The notes: generated by a model not told the origin, from the letters alone. 64,000 bases of DNA from Neobacillus terrae (GCF_011393025.1 NZ_JAAOEO010000021.1:16145-80144), one strand, 5' to 3'. Shown: positions 17,300 to 26,337, numbered from the stretch's first letter. Program-made: numbers and translations.

Positions 17300-18259
17300 A
17301 TGCTTCAGACTAACCCTTTTCCATATGCAGCTGATGATAAAAGATATCACACATGGAATTACCATCTGCGCAATCAATTTGGCCATAAGGTATTTAAAGT
17401 AGCCCTTGATGGCGGGTTTGACTGTCCTAATCGTGACGGCACCGTTGCCCACGGTGGATGTACTTTTTGCAGTGCAGCAGGTTCAGGGGATTATGCAGGT
17501 AACCGAGCAGACGAATTGGAAAAGCAATTCCGTGAAATCAAAGAAAAGATGCATACAAAATGGAAAGACGGTAAATATATGGCCTATTTTCAGGCCTTCA
17601 CAAATACACATGCTCCGGTAGAGGTACTTCGTGAAAAGTATGAAACGGTACTTAGACAGGAAGACGTTGTTGGATTATCCATAGCAACACGTCCCGATTG
17701 TCTGCCGGATGATGTGGTTGAGTATCTTGCGGAGCTTAACAAAAGAACTTATTTATGGGTCGAGCTAGGTCTTCAGACAGTGCACGAAAGAACGGCACTA
17801 CTGATTAACAGAGCCCATGATTTTCAATGTTATGTAGAGGGTGTAGAAAAACTTCGCAAACATGGCATCCGTGTTTGCTCTCACATTATCAATGGACTTC
17901 CCTTAGAATCCAACGAAATGATGATGGAAACAGCCAGGGAAGTGGCAAAGCTAGATGTTCAAGGAATAAAAATTCACCTTCTGCATTTGCTAAAAGGAAC
18001 ACCAATGGTAAAGCAATACGAAAAAGGGATGCTTGAGTTCCTTTCATTTGATAACTATGTCAGCCTTGTCTGCGATCAGCTTGAAATACTGCCTCCAGAA
18101 ATGATTGTACACAGAATTACAGGCGATGGCCCAATTGATTTAATGGTAGGACCAATGTGGAGTGTCAATAAGTGGGAAGTCCTTAATGCCATAGATGCTG
18201 AAATGAAGCGCCGTGACAGCTGGCAGGGGAAATTTTATAAAGCTGAGGGAGTAAAATAA
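17300..18259 (+). CDS. ytqA: TIGR01212 radical SAM protein YtqA (MnmL)
   Basis: A 319-aa radical SAM enzyme with an unusual cluster-binding spacing: FDCPNRDGTVAHGGCTFC near residue 40 gives C-x11-C-x2-C. The following GSGDYAG, ATRPDCLPDD near residue 137, and VCSHIINGLP near residue 194 are family features. In B. subtilis, YtqA is reported to act with YtqB in the glycine-independent route to 5-methylaminomethyl-uridine at the tRNA wobble position; I rely on that literature from memory. AAAAGGAGG upstream of the ATG. Only 3 nt separate its stop from ytqB, so they form an operon. Confidence 0.9.
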   Translation: MLQTNPFPYAADDKRYHTWNYHLRNQFGHKVFKVALDGGFDCPNRDGTVAHGGCTFCSAAGSGDYAGNRADELEKQFREIKEKMHTKWKDGKYMAYFQAFTNTHAPVEVLREKYETVLRQEDVVGLSIATRPDCLPDDVVEYLAELNKRTYLWVELGLQTVHERTALLINRAHDFQCYVEGVEKLRKHGIRVCSHIINGLPLESNEMMMETAREVAKLDVQGIKIHLLHLLKGTPMVKQYEKGMLEFLSFDNYVSLVCDQLEILPPEMIVHRITGDGPIDLMVGPMWSVNKWEVLNAIDAEMKRRDSWQGKFYKAEGVK

Positions 18260-18262
18260 ACC

Positions 18263-18838
18263 ATGAAGCTTGATGGGATATTACCCTTTGCAAGAATATT
18301 GATGTCAAAGGCACTTACTGACGGCGATATCGCTATAGACGCCACACTTGGCAACGGTCATGATAGTGTTTATATGGCAAAACTTGTAGGACAGGCTGGA
18401 ATAGTATATGGCTTTGATATTCAAGAAGCTGCTATTCTCTCCAGCCAATCAAGGTTAAAGGAAAACAATCTTCTTGATAGGGTAGTTCTTTTTAAAAAGG
18501 GACATGAACATATAAGTGAGTTGGTACCCCCAGTTCACCATGGTAAAATAAAAGCTTCCATTTTTAATCTCGGCTATTTGCCTGGAGGCAATAAATCGGT
18601 TGTGACAAAACCAGATACAACAATCTCAGCAATCCGTCAGCTGTTGGAGATTATGGCACCTGAAGGAATTATTATACTTGTTGTTTACCACGGACACCCT
18701 GAAGGGGCTGTTGAGCGGGATGAACTGCTGCATTACCTTGAGGGTCTTGAACAGGCATCCGCTCATGTACTGAAATACCAGTTTATCAATCAGGCGAACA
18801 ATCCGCCGTTTATTGTAGCAGTAGAAAAAAGGGCCTGA
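18263..18838 (+). CDS. ytqB: tRNA wobble-uridine methyltransferase YtqB (MnmM)
   Basis: A 191-aa class I SAM-dependent methyltransferase. Motif I is DATLGNGHDSVYMA near residue 27, with FDIQ as the acidic strand near residue 53 and FNLGYLPGGNKSV near residue 95 as the catalytic motif IV region. YtqB of B. subtilis has been described as MnmM, which methylates aminomethyl-uridine 34 of tRNA to 5-methylaminomethyl-uridine. It is cotranscribed with ytqA (3-nt gap), consistent with consecutive steps. The transcript ends in a GC-rich hairpin at its stop codon. Confidence 0.9.
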   Translation: MKLDGILPFARILMSKALTDGDIAIDATLGNGHDSVYMAKLVGQAGIVYGFDIQEAAILSSQSRLKENNLLDRVVLFKKGHEHISELVPPVHHGKIKASIFNLGYLPGGNKSVVTKPDTTISAIRQLLEIMAPEGIIILVVYHGHPEGAVERDELLHYLEGLEQASAHVLKYQFINQANNPPFIVAVEKRA

Positions 18839-18859
18839 TCCAATCGATCGGGCCCTTTT
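18831..18859. terminator. Terminator between ytqB and ytpB
   Basis: GGGCCTGATC (18831-18840) pairs with GATCGGGCCC (18846-18855) with one G-U, followed by TTTT on the plus strand; on the minus strand a TTTTTTC follows. It serves both convergent genes. Confidence 0.85.
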
Positions 18860-18863
18860 CCTA

Positions 18864-19946
18864 TTATTTAAAGATAATCCGGGTAAGCCCAGCAGGCACC
18901 CATTTTTGTAAAGATCGGTAAGCAAGACCATTTATGTAAAAAAAATAACTTGCCCCTCCCCCTGCCTTTATTATTTCTCTTGCTATTGATCTGACATTTT
19001 TTTGTTTTCTTACCTTTTCATCCGACAGGTAAACCCCCAGCAGCCCCCTGTTTATGAGCTTATGGAAGTTCTTATGAGGAAGCTTTTCTGTATAGCGGTC
19101 AGCTTCGCTCACAAAATGCTTAAGCCGCTGAAAAAGCTGTTTTTGGTTGTCGTAATAAAAACAAAAATTGAGGTCTCCGCCAATACGGTCCTCTTCCTGA
19201 TCAATAAAATAATCAAGAAGAATGTGGAGGCCCTGGATATAAGGAAAATAGCCCTTACGGATATTATCCGCATCTTCTTTACTAAAATCCTCACGCATCG
19301 CGTAAGAAATTAGACAAAAAATACCGAGCGTTGACCCGGAACAAGCTGAAAATTCATACCATTCCATTTCAGGGAGGTTTATTTTAAATTGGTTAAACCA
19401 ATTAACCAGCCGTGGAACCCGTTCTTCTTTGATAACATGCTTATTGATCTGCAGATCGCAGTAATAGTCACACAGTTCAATAAGGTAATCTTTTATTAAG
19501 TCATAATGTGGGAGCTCTCTTATAACAGAACGGCAGGTTTCAGATAACTCAGCCAAATAGTTTCCGTCGTTCTGGTCTTCCCGATAACGGTAATAATTTT
19601 GAAATTCACATTCTGGCTTTAAGGCATCCCTCATGGATTCATGTAAGCAGGCAAAATCCACTGGATCAAGAGAAGTACTCCTGTCACAAAGATTGTCCAG
19701 ATAATCACTAATCGTCTGGTAAGCAACAATAAATTTGATGGCTTTTTTATAATCTTCATTAGCCATTAAAGCCAAAATCGACCCGCCCTCACAATGGAAC
19801 GTTTTTGTTTCTATACTTGCAATGGCTTGTTTTCGCAATTCCGGGTTTGGAATCTGGTCCGCCCTGCTTTTCCAGTATCCAAGCTCCTGATGTGCTGCCG
19901 GCAGAATTTTACGGTACACCCTTGACATTAAGCTAATAGGCTTCAT
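18864..19946 (-). CDS. ytpB: Tetraprenyl-beta-curcumene synthase family (YtpB)
   Basis: A 360-aa DUF2600 protein. In B. subtilis YtpB is a type of terpene synthase that turns tetraprenyl diphosphate into tetraprenyl-beta-curcumene, the precursor of C35 sesquarterpenes found in spores. An Asp-rich site DYLDNLCDRS is at about residue 82, a second acidic site DYYCDLQ near 168, and EWYEFSACSGSTLG near 198. ATG preceded by TAAGGAG. It lies 100 nt downstream of ytpA with a minimal repeat element between, and ends at the hairpin shared with ytqB. Confidence 0.88.
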   Translation of the reverse strand: MKPISLMSRVYRKILPAAHQELGYWKSRADQIPNPELRKQAIASIETKTFHCEGGSILALMANEDYKKAIKFIVAYQTISDYLDNLCDRSTSLDPVDFACLHESMRDALKPECEFQNYYRYREDQNDGNYLAELSETCRSVIRELPHYDLIKDYLIELCDYYCDLQINKHVIKEERVPRLVNWFNQFKINLPEMEWYEFSACSGSTLGIFCLISYAMREDFSKEDADNIRKGYFPYIQGLHILLDYFIDQEEDRIGGDLNFCFYYDNQKQLFQRLKHFVSEADRYTEKLPHKNFHKLINRGLLGVYLSDEKVRKQKNVRSIAREIIKAGGGASYFFYINGLAYRSLQKWVPAGLTRIIFK

Positions 19947-19967
19947 AAAAAAGACAATCTCCTTACT

Positions 19968-20010
19968 AAGAAAAGCGCAAGCGCCAATCTTTGGCGCTGC
20001 AGCTAGACAA
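19968..20010 (+). repeat. Minimal (terminal-module) repeat element
   Basis: Only the ends of the modular repeat are present: AAGAAAAGCGCAAGCGCC directly followed, after a short loop, by TTGGCGCTGCAGCTAGAC. The halves form a compact hairpin (AGCGCCAA/TTGGCGCT). Compare the outer ends of the copies at 5521 and 24593. Confidence 0.75.
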
Positions 20011-20049
20011 TTATTTTAAATTGACAGTGGATAAACTTAGGGGAATTCT

Positions 20050-20856
20050 TTATTCAAGAATATACCCTATTGCCTTTAGCTGACTTTTAACAAAATCATT
20101 GGCATATTCAAATACTTCCTCACGCTCAGGTTCGTTAAAAATCTCATGATAGCATTTGGGCCATTCCTTGAAACGTTTCTCCGAGAGCTGAACCCGGTTA
20201 AACCAGTCTTTCACATTATCTTTTTTAACGATTTTATCATCCCCGCCCTGCATAAGGAGCATAGGTACATCCTGCGTTTTTTCAATGCTTACAAAAGCTT
20301 CCTTCATAGCAGCCGAAAGTTCCCTGTACCACCTTACCGACACTTTGGTTACATACAAAGTATCGTTAACATCCGCTTCCCGAACATCCATGTTTCTTGT
20401 TGCCATGTCGACTGTCAGTCCGGAACTAAGCCTTAAATTTGGCAGGGCAGCATTTAACCCTAAAGATAATGCCTTAAGGAGTTTTGAAGGTTCATTAACC
20501 AGACCAAGACACGGGGAGGAAAGAATCACCCCTGCAAGGTTCAGCCGTTCCTCCTGAAGAAGGCGAATGGTAATCAGGCCACCCATACTGTGACCCAGCA
20601 AAAAAACAGGAAGATTATATTGGTAAGCTGCCTGAACCCAATCTTTTACTTCAATGATATATTCATCAAAGGAATCAATATGGCCCCGGCGTGCTCTGGT
20701 TGTCATCCCCTGGCCAGGAAGGTCTCCCATTACGACATGAAAGCCTGAGAGGCGCCACTTTTCGATCAGCCAGCCATATCTGCGATGATGCTCCATTGCT
20801 CCATGCACCATGACAATGACAGCTTTTGCTTCTCCTTCAGCTTCCCATTTCCACAT
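20050..20856 (-). CDS. ytpA: Alpha/beta hydrolase, YtpA lysophospholipase-like
   Basis: A 268-aa serine hydrolase of the monoacylglycerol lipase/lysophospholipase type. HG oxyanion motif VMVHGAMEHHRRYG near residue 17, nucleophile elbow GHSMGG near residue 92, Asp near residue 210 (GGDDKIV), and catalytic His in YHEIFNEPEREEV near residue 240. B. subtilis YtpA is linked to bacilysocin formation from phosphatidylglycerol; whether that holds here is inferred. AGGAGTGA precedes the ATG. It is upstream of ytpB on the same strand, as in B. subtilis. Confidence 0.88.
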   Translation of the reverse strand: MWKWEAEGEAKAVIVMVHGAMEHHRRYGWLIEKWRLSGFHVVMGDLPGQGMTTRARRGHIDSFDEYIIEVKDWVQAAYQYNLPVFLLGHSMGGLITIRLLQEERLNLAGVILSSPCLGLVNEPSKLLKALSLGLNAALPNLRLSSGLTVDMATRNMDVREADVNDTLYVTKVSVRWYRELSAAMKEAFVSIEKTQDVPMLLMQGGDDKIVKKDNVKDWFNRVQLSEKRFKEWPKCYHEIFNEPEREEVFEYANDFVKSQLKAIGYILE

Positions 20857-21030
20857 GTTTTTTCACTCCTAAAGATATTTATTCGATCAGGGTGATTCCC
20901 CTGTTAAAAGTCTTGTTCCAACGATAACTGTACTATACCATACTCCGCACAAAGTTCCGTGCCAAAAGCTTTTCGTCTGCAAGTTATTCCGATAAAATTT
21001 AATTATATAAATGAAAAGGAGAATGCTCAA

Positions 21031-21540
21031 ATGATATATCCCTACAAAGATAAGCATCCGCAAATATCTGATTCTGCATTTGTTGCTGATTATGCCACAA
21101 TAACAGGAGATGTCGTCATAGGCGATGAATCAAGTGTCTGGTTTAATACCGTTATACGGGGAGATGTTGCTCCTACAAAAATAGGCAAGAGAGTAAGCAT
21201 CCAGGATAATTCAGTTCTTCATCAAAGCCCAAATAACCCTTTAGTTATCGAAGATGAAGTTACAATCGGGCACCAGGTGATCCTTCATAGCTGCATTATT
21301 AGAAAAAAAGCCCTTATCGGGATGGGTTCCATTGTTCTGGATCAGGCTGAAATCGGCGAAGGAGCTTTTATTGGGGCTGGGAGCCTTGTCCCTCAAGGAA
21401 AAAAAATCCCCCCTAACACACTTGCGTTTGGAAGGCCGGCTAAAGTAATCCGGGAACTAAATGAAGAAGATATAAAAGATATGGAACGAATCGTAAGAGA
21501 ATACGCCGAAAAAGGTGCTTTTTATAAATCTCTAAAATAA
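21031..21540 (+). CDS. ytoA: Gamma carbonic anhydrase fold protein YtoA
   Basis: A 169-aa left-handed beta-helix protein with imperfect hexapeptide repeats throughout (for example VVIGDESSVWFNTVIRGD, ILHSCIIRKKALIGMG). Metal-binding histidines are visible in NSVLHQSPNN and TIGHQVILHSC near residues 67-90. It forms trimers and may bind zinc or another metal; catalysis as a carbonic anhydrase is not assured for this branch. I chose the ATG at 21031 because AAAAGGAG lies 9 nt upstream; a longer frame reaching back to 20959 contains no ribosome site. Monocistronic. Confidence 0.9.
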   Translation: MIYPYKDKHPQISDSAFVADYATITGDVVIGDESSVWFNTVIRGDVAPTKIGKRVSIQDNSVLHQSPNNPLVIEDEVTIGHQVILHSCIIRKKALIGMGSIVLDQAEIGEGAFIGAGSLVPQGKKIPPNTLAFGRPAKVIRELNEEDIKDMERIVREYAEKGAFYKSLK

Positions 21541-21636
21541 ATAAACCCTCTTAATACTTAGTATGAACGATTAAAGCTTAATACACTCCATTATCTGCCG
21601 ATATAAATATCAAAGGGAAAGAATTAGGTGATTGAT

Positions 21637-22506
21637 ATGGATGTGTTATATTTTATTGCTGCTTTTATAGTTCTGCTATTGGTTATTAAGATGAAAAGAA
21701 AAGCAGGTGTTTTTCTAAAAGCCGCATTATTATTCTTATTTCTTATTCTGGGTCTTGCGTCATCCTTTATTTGGGATAACTTCCAGCCAGCCCATGCAGC
21801 AAAGGCTATGAACACGATTAAAAGTATTTTTAATCAGCAAGCAGATAAAAACCAAAAACTTTTTCAGAATAACATGGGCATACCGATCATCAAGATAAAG
21901 GAAAAAGTTATCCTTAATGCACCCTTTATTTCACAATTGCCTGAACTGCCCCGCGGGTGCGAGGTGACAAGCCTGGCTATGATGCTAAACGATGCGGGAG
22001 TAAAAGTATCCAAACTCACTCTTGCTAAAGAAATTCAGAAGGATTCAACACCCTATAGCATCTCCTCCGGAAAAGTTTTTTTTGGAAACCCTAATGTCGG
22101 ATTTGTTGGAAATATGTTTGATTTAAGAAAACCTGGTCTCGGTGTATATCACAAGCCGATAAGCCAGCTGGCAGAAAAATATCTACCCGGCAGAGTAGAT
22201 GATTTATCAGGAGCAGATTTTGACGAATTAAAAATTCACCTGTCTGATAATCGCCCTGTTTGGGTAATAGTAAATACTTCTTATCAGAAACTTAATGAAA
22301 GCCTGTTTCAAACATGGAGTACCCCTTCTCGCCCTGTAAAAATAACATATAAAGAGCATTCAGTTCTTTTAACTGGGTACGACCGTGAATACGTTTATTT
22401 TAATGACCCACTTACAGGTGTGAAAAATAAAAAAGCACCCATTGCGGATTTCGAAGAATCCTGGGTGCAAATGGGGAGGCAGGCTATTACCTACCTTCCC
22501 AACTAA
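21637..22506 (+). CDS. C39-family peptidase-like membrane or exported protein
   Basis: A 289-aa protein with two hydrophobic N-terminal segments (residues 2-17 and 25-46), then an extracellular papain-like C39_2 domain at about 85-285. The catalytic cysteine is in LPRGCEVTSLAMMLN near residue 106 and the histidine in KEHSVLLTGYD near residue 243; FNDPLTG near residue 260 carries the third residue. The start used is ATG at 21637 with AGGTGA 5 nt upstream; a GTG at 21628 is possible. It resembles the YvpB group. The substrate is unknown. It converges on asnB with only 6 nt between stops. Confidence 0.82.
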   Translation: MDVLYFIAAFIVLLLVIKMKRKAGVFLKAALLFLFLILGLASSFIWDNFQPAHAAKAMNTIKSIFNQQADKNQKLFQNNMGIPIIKIKEKVILNAPFISQLPELPRGCEVTSLAMMLNDAGVKVSKLTLAKEIQKDSTPYSISSGKVFFGNPNVGFVGNMFDLRKPGLGVYHKPISQLAEKYLPGRVDDLSGADFDELKIHLSDNRPVWVIVNTSYQKLNESLFQTWSTPSRPVKITYKEHSVLLTGYDREYVYFNDPLTGVKNKKAPIADFEESWVQMGRQAITYLPN

Positions 22507-22512
22507 TAAATA

Positions 22513-24408
22513 TTAATGCTGAAAAGATTTTTCAGCTGAGAAATCATTTTCAAAAGAATAGACCTTTTCTACATAAACCTGATGCCAAACCATGAACATG
22601 AGTACTGTCCAGATTTTACGGCTGTTATCAGCTTTACCCTGGCAATGGTCTTCCAACAGTCTTAAGACATAAGCTTTGTTGAACAAATGATCCGTGTTGC
22701 TTTCGCGGATTATTTTTTTTGCCCATTCGTTCATTTCATTTTTCAGCCAGTGGCGGATTGGAACAGGAAAACCGAGCTTTTTACGGCTAAGCACGTGGTC
22801 AGGAACAATTCCTTCCGCTGCTTTACGCAGCACATACTTTGTAGTGCCATTTGCCGTTTTAAGGCTGGTTGGAATTTTGGAGGCTGTTTCAAAAACGGCC
22901 TTATCCAGGAATGGAACACGAAGCTCAAGTGAATGAGCCATAGTCATTTTATCAGCCTTTAAAAGGATATCCCCGCGCATCCATGTATGGATATCAATAT
23001 ACTGCATCCGGTCAACCGGATCATATCCACGGCTTTCCTGATATAGTGGTTTGGTGATATCTGTATAATCAAGACCACTGCGATAAACACTCAATAACTC
23101 TTGTTTTTCTTCTTCTGTAAACATTTTAGCGTTTCCGATATATCTTTCCTCCATCGGAGTTACGCCGCGTTCAATAAAGCTTTTGCCTTTTGTGCCTTCA
23201 GGCATCATTCGGGCAATTCCTTTTAGAAGGCTTTTTCCAACACGTGGAATTTTATTAAATACCTCAAGAGATTGCGGTTCATGGTAGATATTATAGCCGC
23301 CAAACAGCTCATCTGCGCCCTCACCAGACAATACAACCGTAACATGTTTGCGAGCTTCACGCGCAACAAAATAAAGTGGCACACATGCAGGGTCTGCAAG
23401 AGGATCGTCCATATGCCAGATAATTTTTGGAATTTCATTCATATATTCCTGCGGAGTAATAATATAACTGATGTTTTCAACACCAAGTTTATCCGCTGTT
23501 TCTTTCGCTACATCAATTTCACTGAAACCATTGTGTTCAAAACCAACGGAGAAGGTTTTGATAGATGGATGGAATTCTTTAGCGATGGAAGCAATAATAG
23601 ATGAGTCAATTCCTCCGGAAAGGAATGAACCAACTGGAACATCGCTTCGCATATGCATTTTTACCGAATCGAATAAAACATCTTTGATTTCTTTAATAAA
23701 ATCAGGCTCTGATTTTTGCACAGGGCTAAAATGAGCTTTCCAATAGCGTTTGATGTCCATTGGCGAGCCAATTTTTTTAGTAAAATAATGCCCCGGCTCC
23801 AATTTATGAATACCTGCAGACATTGTTTCAGGCTCAGGTACAAATTGATACGTTAAGTAATGCTGAAGAGAGTCATAATTCAAAACATCGTTTTCAAGTG
23901 CAAGCAAAATGCTCTTTTTCTCTGATGCGAAAAATGAGCGTTCGCCATCTTCAAAGTAAAAGAATGGTTTGATTCCAAACGGATCTCTTGCGCCATATAA
24001 GCTTTGCTCTTGTTTGTCCCAAATGACAAACGAGAACATCCCGCGGAGTTTTTCAACCGCTTTTTCCTTCAAATGGCTGTACAGGGCAATAATAACTTCT
24101 GTATCAGAATTTGTGGCAAAGGTTAGTCCTTCCTTGAGAAGTTCTTCACGAAGTTCTACATAGTTGTAAACCTCGCCATTAAAAATAATCCAATAGCGTT
24201 CGTTTTCATATGTTAGCGGCTGATGTCCGCTTTCGATGTCGATAATACTTAAACGCCTAAAGCCGAACTGGATATGTTCATCATAGTAAAATCCATCATC
24301 ATCCGGTCCCCGGTGCGTAATTATATCATTCATATTTTTAAATTGCTGTTTCTGTTCGTCACGATAAACTTGGGCTTTGTCGTGTACACAACCAATGAAG
24401 CCACACAT
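22513..24408 (-). CDS. asnB: Asparagine synthetase (glutamine-hydrolysing)
   Basis: Converts aspartate to asparagine with ATP and glutamine; 631 aa. The start is the ATG giving MCGFIGCV, so Cys2 becomes the N-terminal nucleophile of the class II glutaminase domain (residues 1-210, with HRGPDD and NGEVYNY). The synthetase domain shows the PP-loop SFLSGGIDSSII near residue 262. AGGTGA is placed 8 nt before this ATG; four extra codons upstream (24420) would bury the nucleophile. Two copies of a 10-bp direct repeat lie upstream. Monocistronic. Confidence 0.96.
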   Translation of the reverse strand: MCGFIGCVHDKAQVYRDEQKQQFKNMNDIITHRGPDDDGFYYDEHIQFGFRRLSIIDIESGHQPLTYENERYWIIFNGEVYNYVELREELLKEGLTFATNSDTEVIIALYSHLKEKAVEKLRGMFSFVIWDKQEQSLYGARDPFGIKPFFYFEDGERSFFASEKKSILLALENDVLNYDSLQHYLTYQFVPEPETMSAGIHKLEPGHYFTKKIGSPMDIKRYWKAHFSPVQKSEPDFIKEIKDVLFDSVKMHMRSDVPVGSFLSGGIDSSIIASIAKEFHPSIKTFSVGFEHNGFSEIDVAKETADKLGVENISYIITPQEYMNEIPKIIWHMDDPLADPACVPLYFVAREARKHVTVVLSGEGADELFGGYNIYHEPQSLEVFNKIPRVGKSLLKGIARMMPEGTKGKSFIERGVTPMEERYIGNAKMFTEEEKQELLSVYRSGLDYTDITKPLYQESRGYDPVDRMQYIDIHTWMRGDILLKADKMTMAHSLELRVPFLDKAVFETASKIPTSLKTANGTTKYVLRKAAEGIVPDHVLSRKKLGFPVPIRHWLKNEMNEWAKKIIRESNTDHLFNKAYVLRLLEDHCQGKADNSRKIWTVLMFMVWHQVYVEKVYSFENDFSAEKSFQH

Positions 24409-24459
24409 TATGTACGTCACCTACTCCATTTCTAAACTAATTAATTTCTATGCTTCTAG

Positions 24460-24505
24460 AAATTGCACTATCTAATACTACCATTAATAAAAGAAAAATT
24501 GCACT
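24460..24505 (-). promoter_or_regulatory. 10-bp direct repeat upstream of asnB
   Basis: AAATTGCACT occurs at 24460-24469 and 24496-24505, 36 nt apart and 50-100 nt upstream of the asnB start. On the minus strand it reads AGTGCAATTT. It could be an operator pair; no regulator is recognised. Confidence 0.35.
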
Positions 24506-24592
24506 CTGAACATAAAAGGAAAAATTTTCTTCATCGTAACAATACATTTTTCACATTATAAAGAAACTTTAAACCACTTTCTACTATATGTT

Positions 24593-25083
24593 AAGAAAAG
24601 CGCAAGCGACCGTTCAGCGAAGCAACTAACTGAGTAAACTTCCTGTAACGCTTCTCTGAATGGCTACTTTGCGACGAGCTGAACATAAGCTTCTTTGAAA
24701 AAGCTGTGGCACAGGAGCACTTGAGTTCGATGTTGACTTATCGTAGGGAGAAGCGGGATGGACACTAGCTGTACCAAGTATCACCTACAATCATACTTGA
24801 TGCAAGATGCTAAAAGACGCTTTTCAAGGTTGAAAACTCACTGGGCGCTGGAGCTAGACAATTTAAAAGATAAAACTTTATACTTTCCCATCCATTTAGT
24901 AAAACTTGGCATTCGCAAAGTTTTTTTGGGGAATGCCCTTGTTTTTCTTATCAAGCTTAAAAACAGCACATCCTCTAAAAAAGCAGAGTTTTTTCTTCGT
25001 CTGATGCCTAGCTGACAAAGCTTTCCTTGTCCTGCCCGTCGGTAGTTCAGAATTTATGAATATATATTCTGATTAGCTAAATA
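24593..25083 (+). repeat. Composite interspersed repeat, copy 4
   Basis: Almost 500 nt made of two modules. The first (24593-24860) runs from AAGAAAAGCGCAAGCGACC to GGGCGCTGGAGCTAGAC and shares an internal block with the copy at 35321 (TTATCG.AGGGAGA..CGGGATGGA and ATACTTGATGCAAGAT). The second (about 24900-25083) resembles the 14716 copy and includes the shared core (24967-25034) and the ending TCTGATTAGCTAAA. The short frames inside are not genes. Confidence 0.85.
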
Positions 25084-25114
25084 AAAACGGGAGTTACATT
25101 TTAATGTAACTCCC
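25083..25114 (-). terminator. Terminator of metK
   Basis: GGGAGTTACATT (25089-25100) pairs perfectly over 12 bp with 25103-25114 around a 2-nt loop. On the minus strand it is followed by GTTTTTATTT, 20 nt after the metK stop. Confidence 0.92.
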
Positions 25115-25134
25115 TGCTTTTTTCAATGCTTAAA

Positions 25135-26337
25135 TTATCTTCCTTTAGCTTGCTGTTTCAAAGCTTCTGCCTTGTCAGTGCGCTCCCATGGAAGATCAAC
25201 GTCGCTGCGTCCAAAGTGCCCATAAGCAGCTGTCTGCTTATAGATTGGGCGGCGTAGGTCTAGCATGTTGATGATTCCTGCTGGACGAAGGTCAAAGTTT
25301 TTCTCAACAAGTTCAACTAATACATCTTCACTAACTGTACCAGTTCCGAAGGTATCAACTGAGATGGAAACAGGTCTTGCAACACCAATAGCATATGCAA
25401 GCTGTACTTCTACCTTGTCAGCAAGACCAGCTGCTACGATGTTTTTCGCAACATAGCGGGCTGCATAAGCTGCTGAACGGTCAACCTTTGTAGGATCCTT
25501 ACCAGAGAAGGCACCGCCTCCATGACGGGCATAACCACCGTAAGTATCAACGATAATCTTACGGCCAGTAAGACCTGCATCACCCTGTGGTCCGCCGATT
25601 ACGAAACGGCCAGTTGGGTTAATAAAGTATTTTGTGTTTTCGTCAATCAGTTCACTTGGAACAACCGGATTAATAACATGTTCCTTTAGATTGCGCTGGA
25701 TTTGTTCAAGCGCGATTTCCGGGTGGTGCTGTGTAGAAATAACGATAGTGTCAATTCTGACTGGCTTATCGTTTTCATCATACTCTACAGTCACCTGTGT
25801 TTTGCCATCTGGACGAAGGTAAGGAAGAATTTCTTCTTTACGCACTTCTGTCAGGCGTCGTGCCAATTTGTGTGCCAATGAAATTGGCAGCGGCATTAAT
25901 TCTTTTGTTTCGTTACATGCAAAACCGAACATTAAGCCCTGGTCCCCAGCGCCGATTGCTTCGATTTCTTCGTCAGACATTTTGCCTTCACGAGCTTCCA
26001 GTGCCTGGTCAACACCCATTGCGATATCGGCAGACTGCTCATCAATGGAAGTTAACACTGCGCATGTTTCTGAGTCGAAGCCGTATTTGGCACGATTGTA
26101 ACCAATGTTTTTAATGGTTTCGCGCACAATTTTAGGAATGTCTACATAAGTGGAAGTAGTAATTTCTCCTGCCACAAGCACAAGACCTGTAGTTACGGAC
26201 GTTTCCGCAGCTACCCTTGCGTTTGCATCTTTTGCTAAAATAGCATCTAAAATGGAATCAGAAATTTGGTCACAGATTTTATCCGGATGACCTTCAGTTA
26301 CTGATTCAGAAGTGAACAAACGACGTTTTGTTGACAA
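25135..26337 (-). CDS. metK: S-adenosylmethionine synthetase
   Basis: Makes S-adenosylmethionine from methionine and ATP; 400 aa. The ATP motif is GHPDKICDQISD near residue 17, the GAGDQGLMFGFA signature is near residue 118, and the GGGAFSGKDPTKVDRS P-loop-like signature near residue 272. The start is TTG (26337), with AGGAGGAATTCAG directly before it. Expression is governed by the SAM riboswitch just upstream, so product SAM shuts off transcription. A strong terminator follows and the gene is monocistronic. Confidence 0.97.
   Translation of the reverse strand: MSTKRRLFTSESVTEGHPDKICDQISDSILDAILAKDANARVAAETSVTTGLVLVAGEITTSTYVDIPKIVRETIKNIGYNRAKYGFDSETCAVLTSIDEQSADIAMGVDQALEAREGKMSDEEIEAIGAGDQGLMFGFACNETKELMPLPISLAHKLARRLTEVRKEEILPYLRPDGKTQVTVEYDENDKPVRIDTIVISTQHHPEIALEQIQRNLKEHVINPVVPSELIDENTKYFINPTGRFVIGGPQGDAGLTGRKIIVDTYGGYARHGGGAFSGKDPTKVDRSAAYAARYVAKNIVAAGLADKVEVQLAYAIGVARPVSISVDTFGTGTVSEDVLVELVEKNFDLRPAGIINMLDLRRPIYKQTAAYGHFGRSDVDLPWERTDKAEALKQQAKGR

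Noticed and set aside
24758..25015. 85-aa plus-strand frame between asnB and metK
   Set aside because: Lies wholly in a composite interspersed repeat; no conserved translation among repeat copies.
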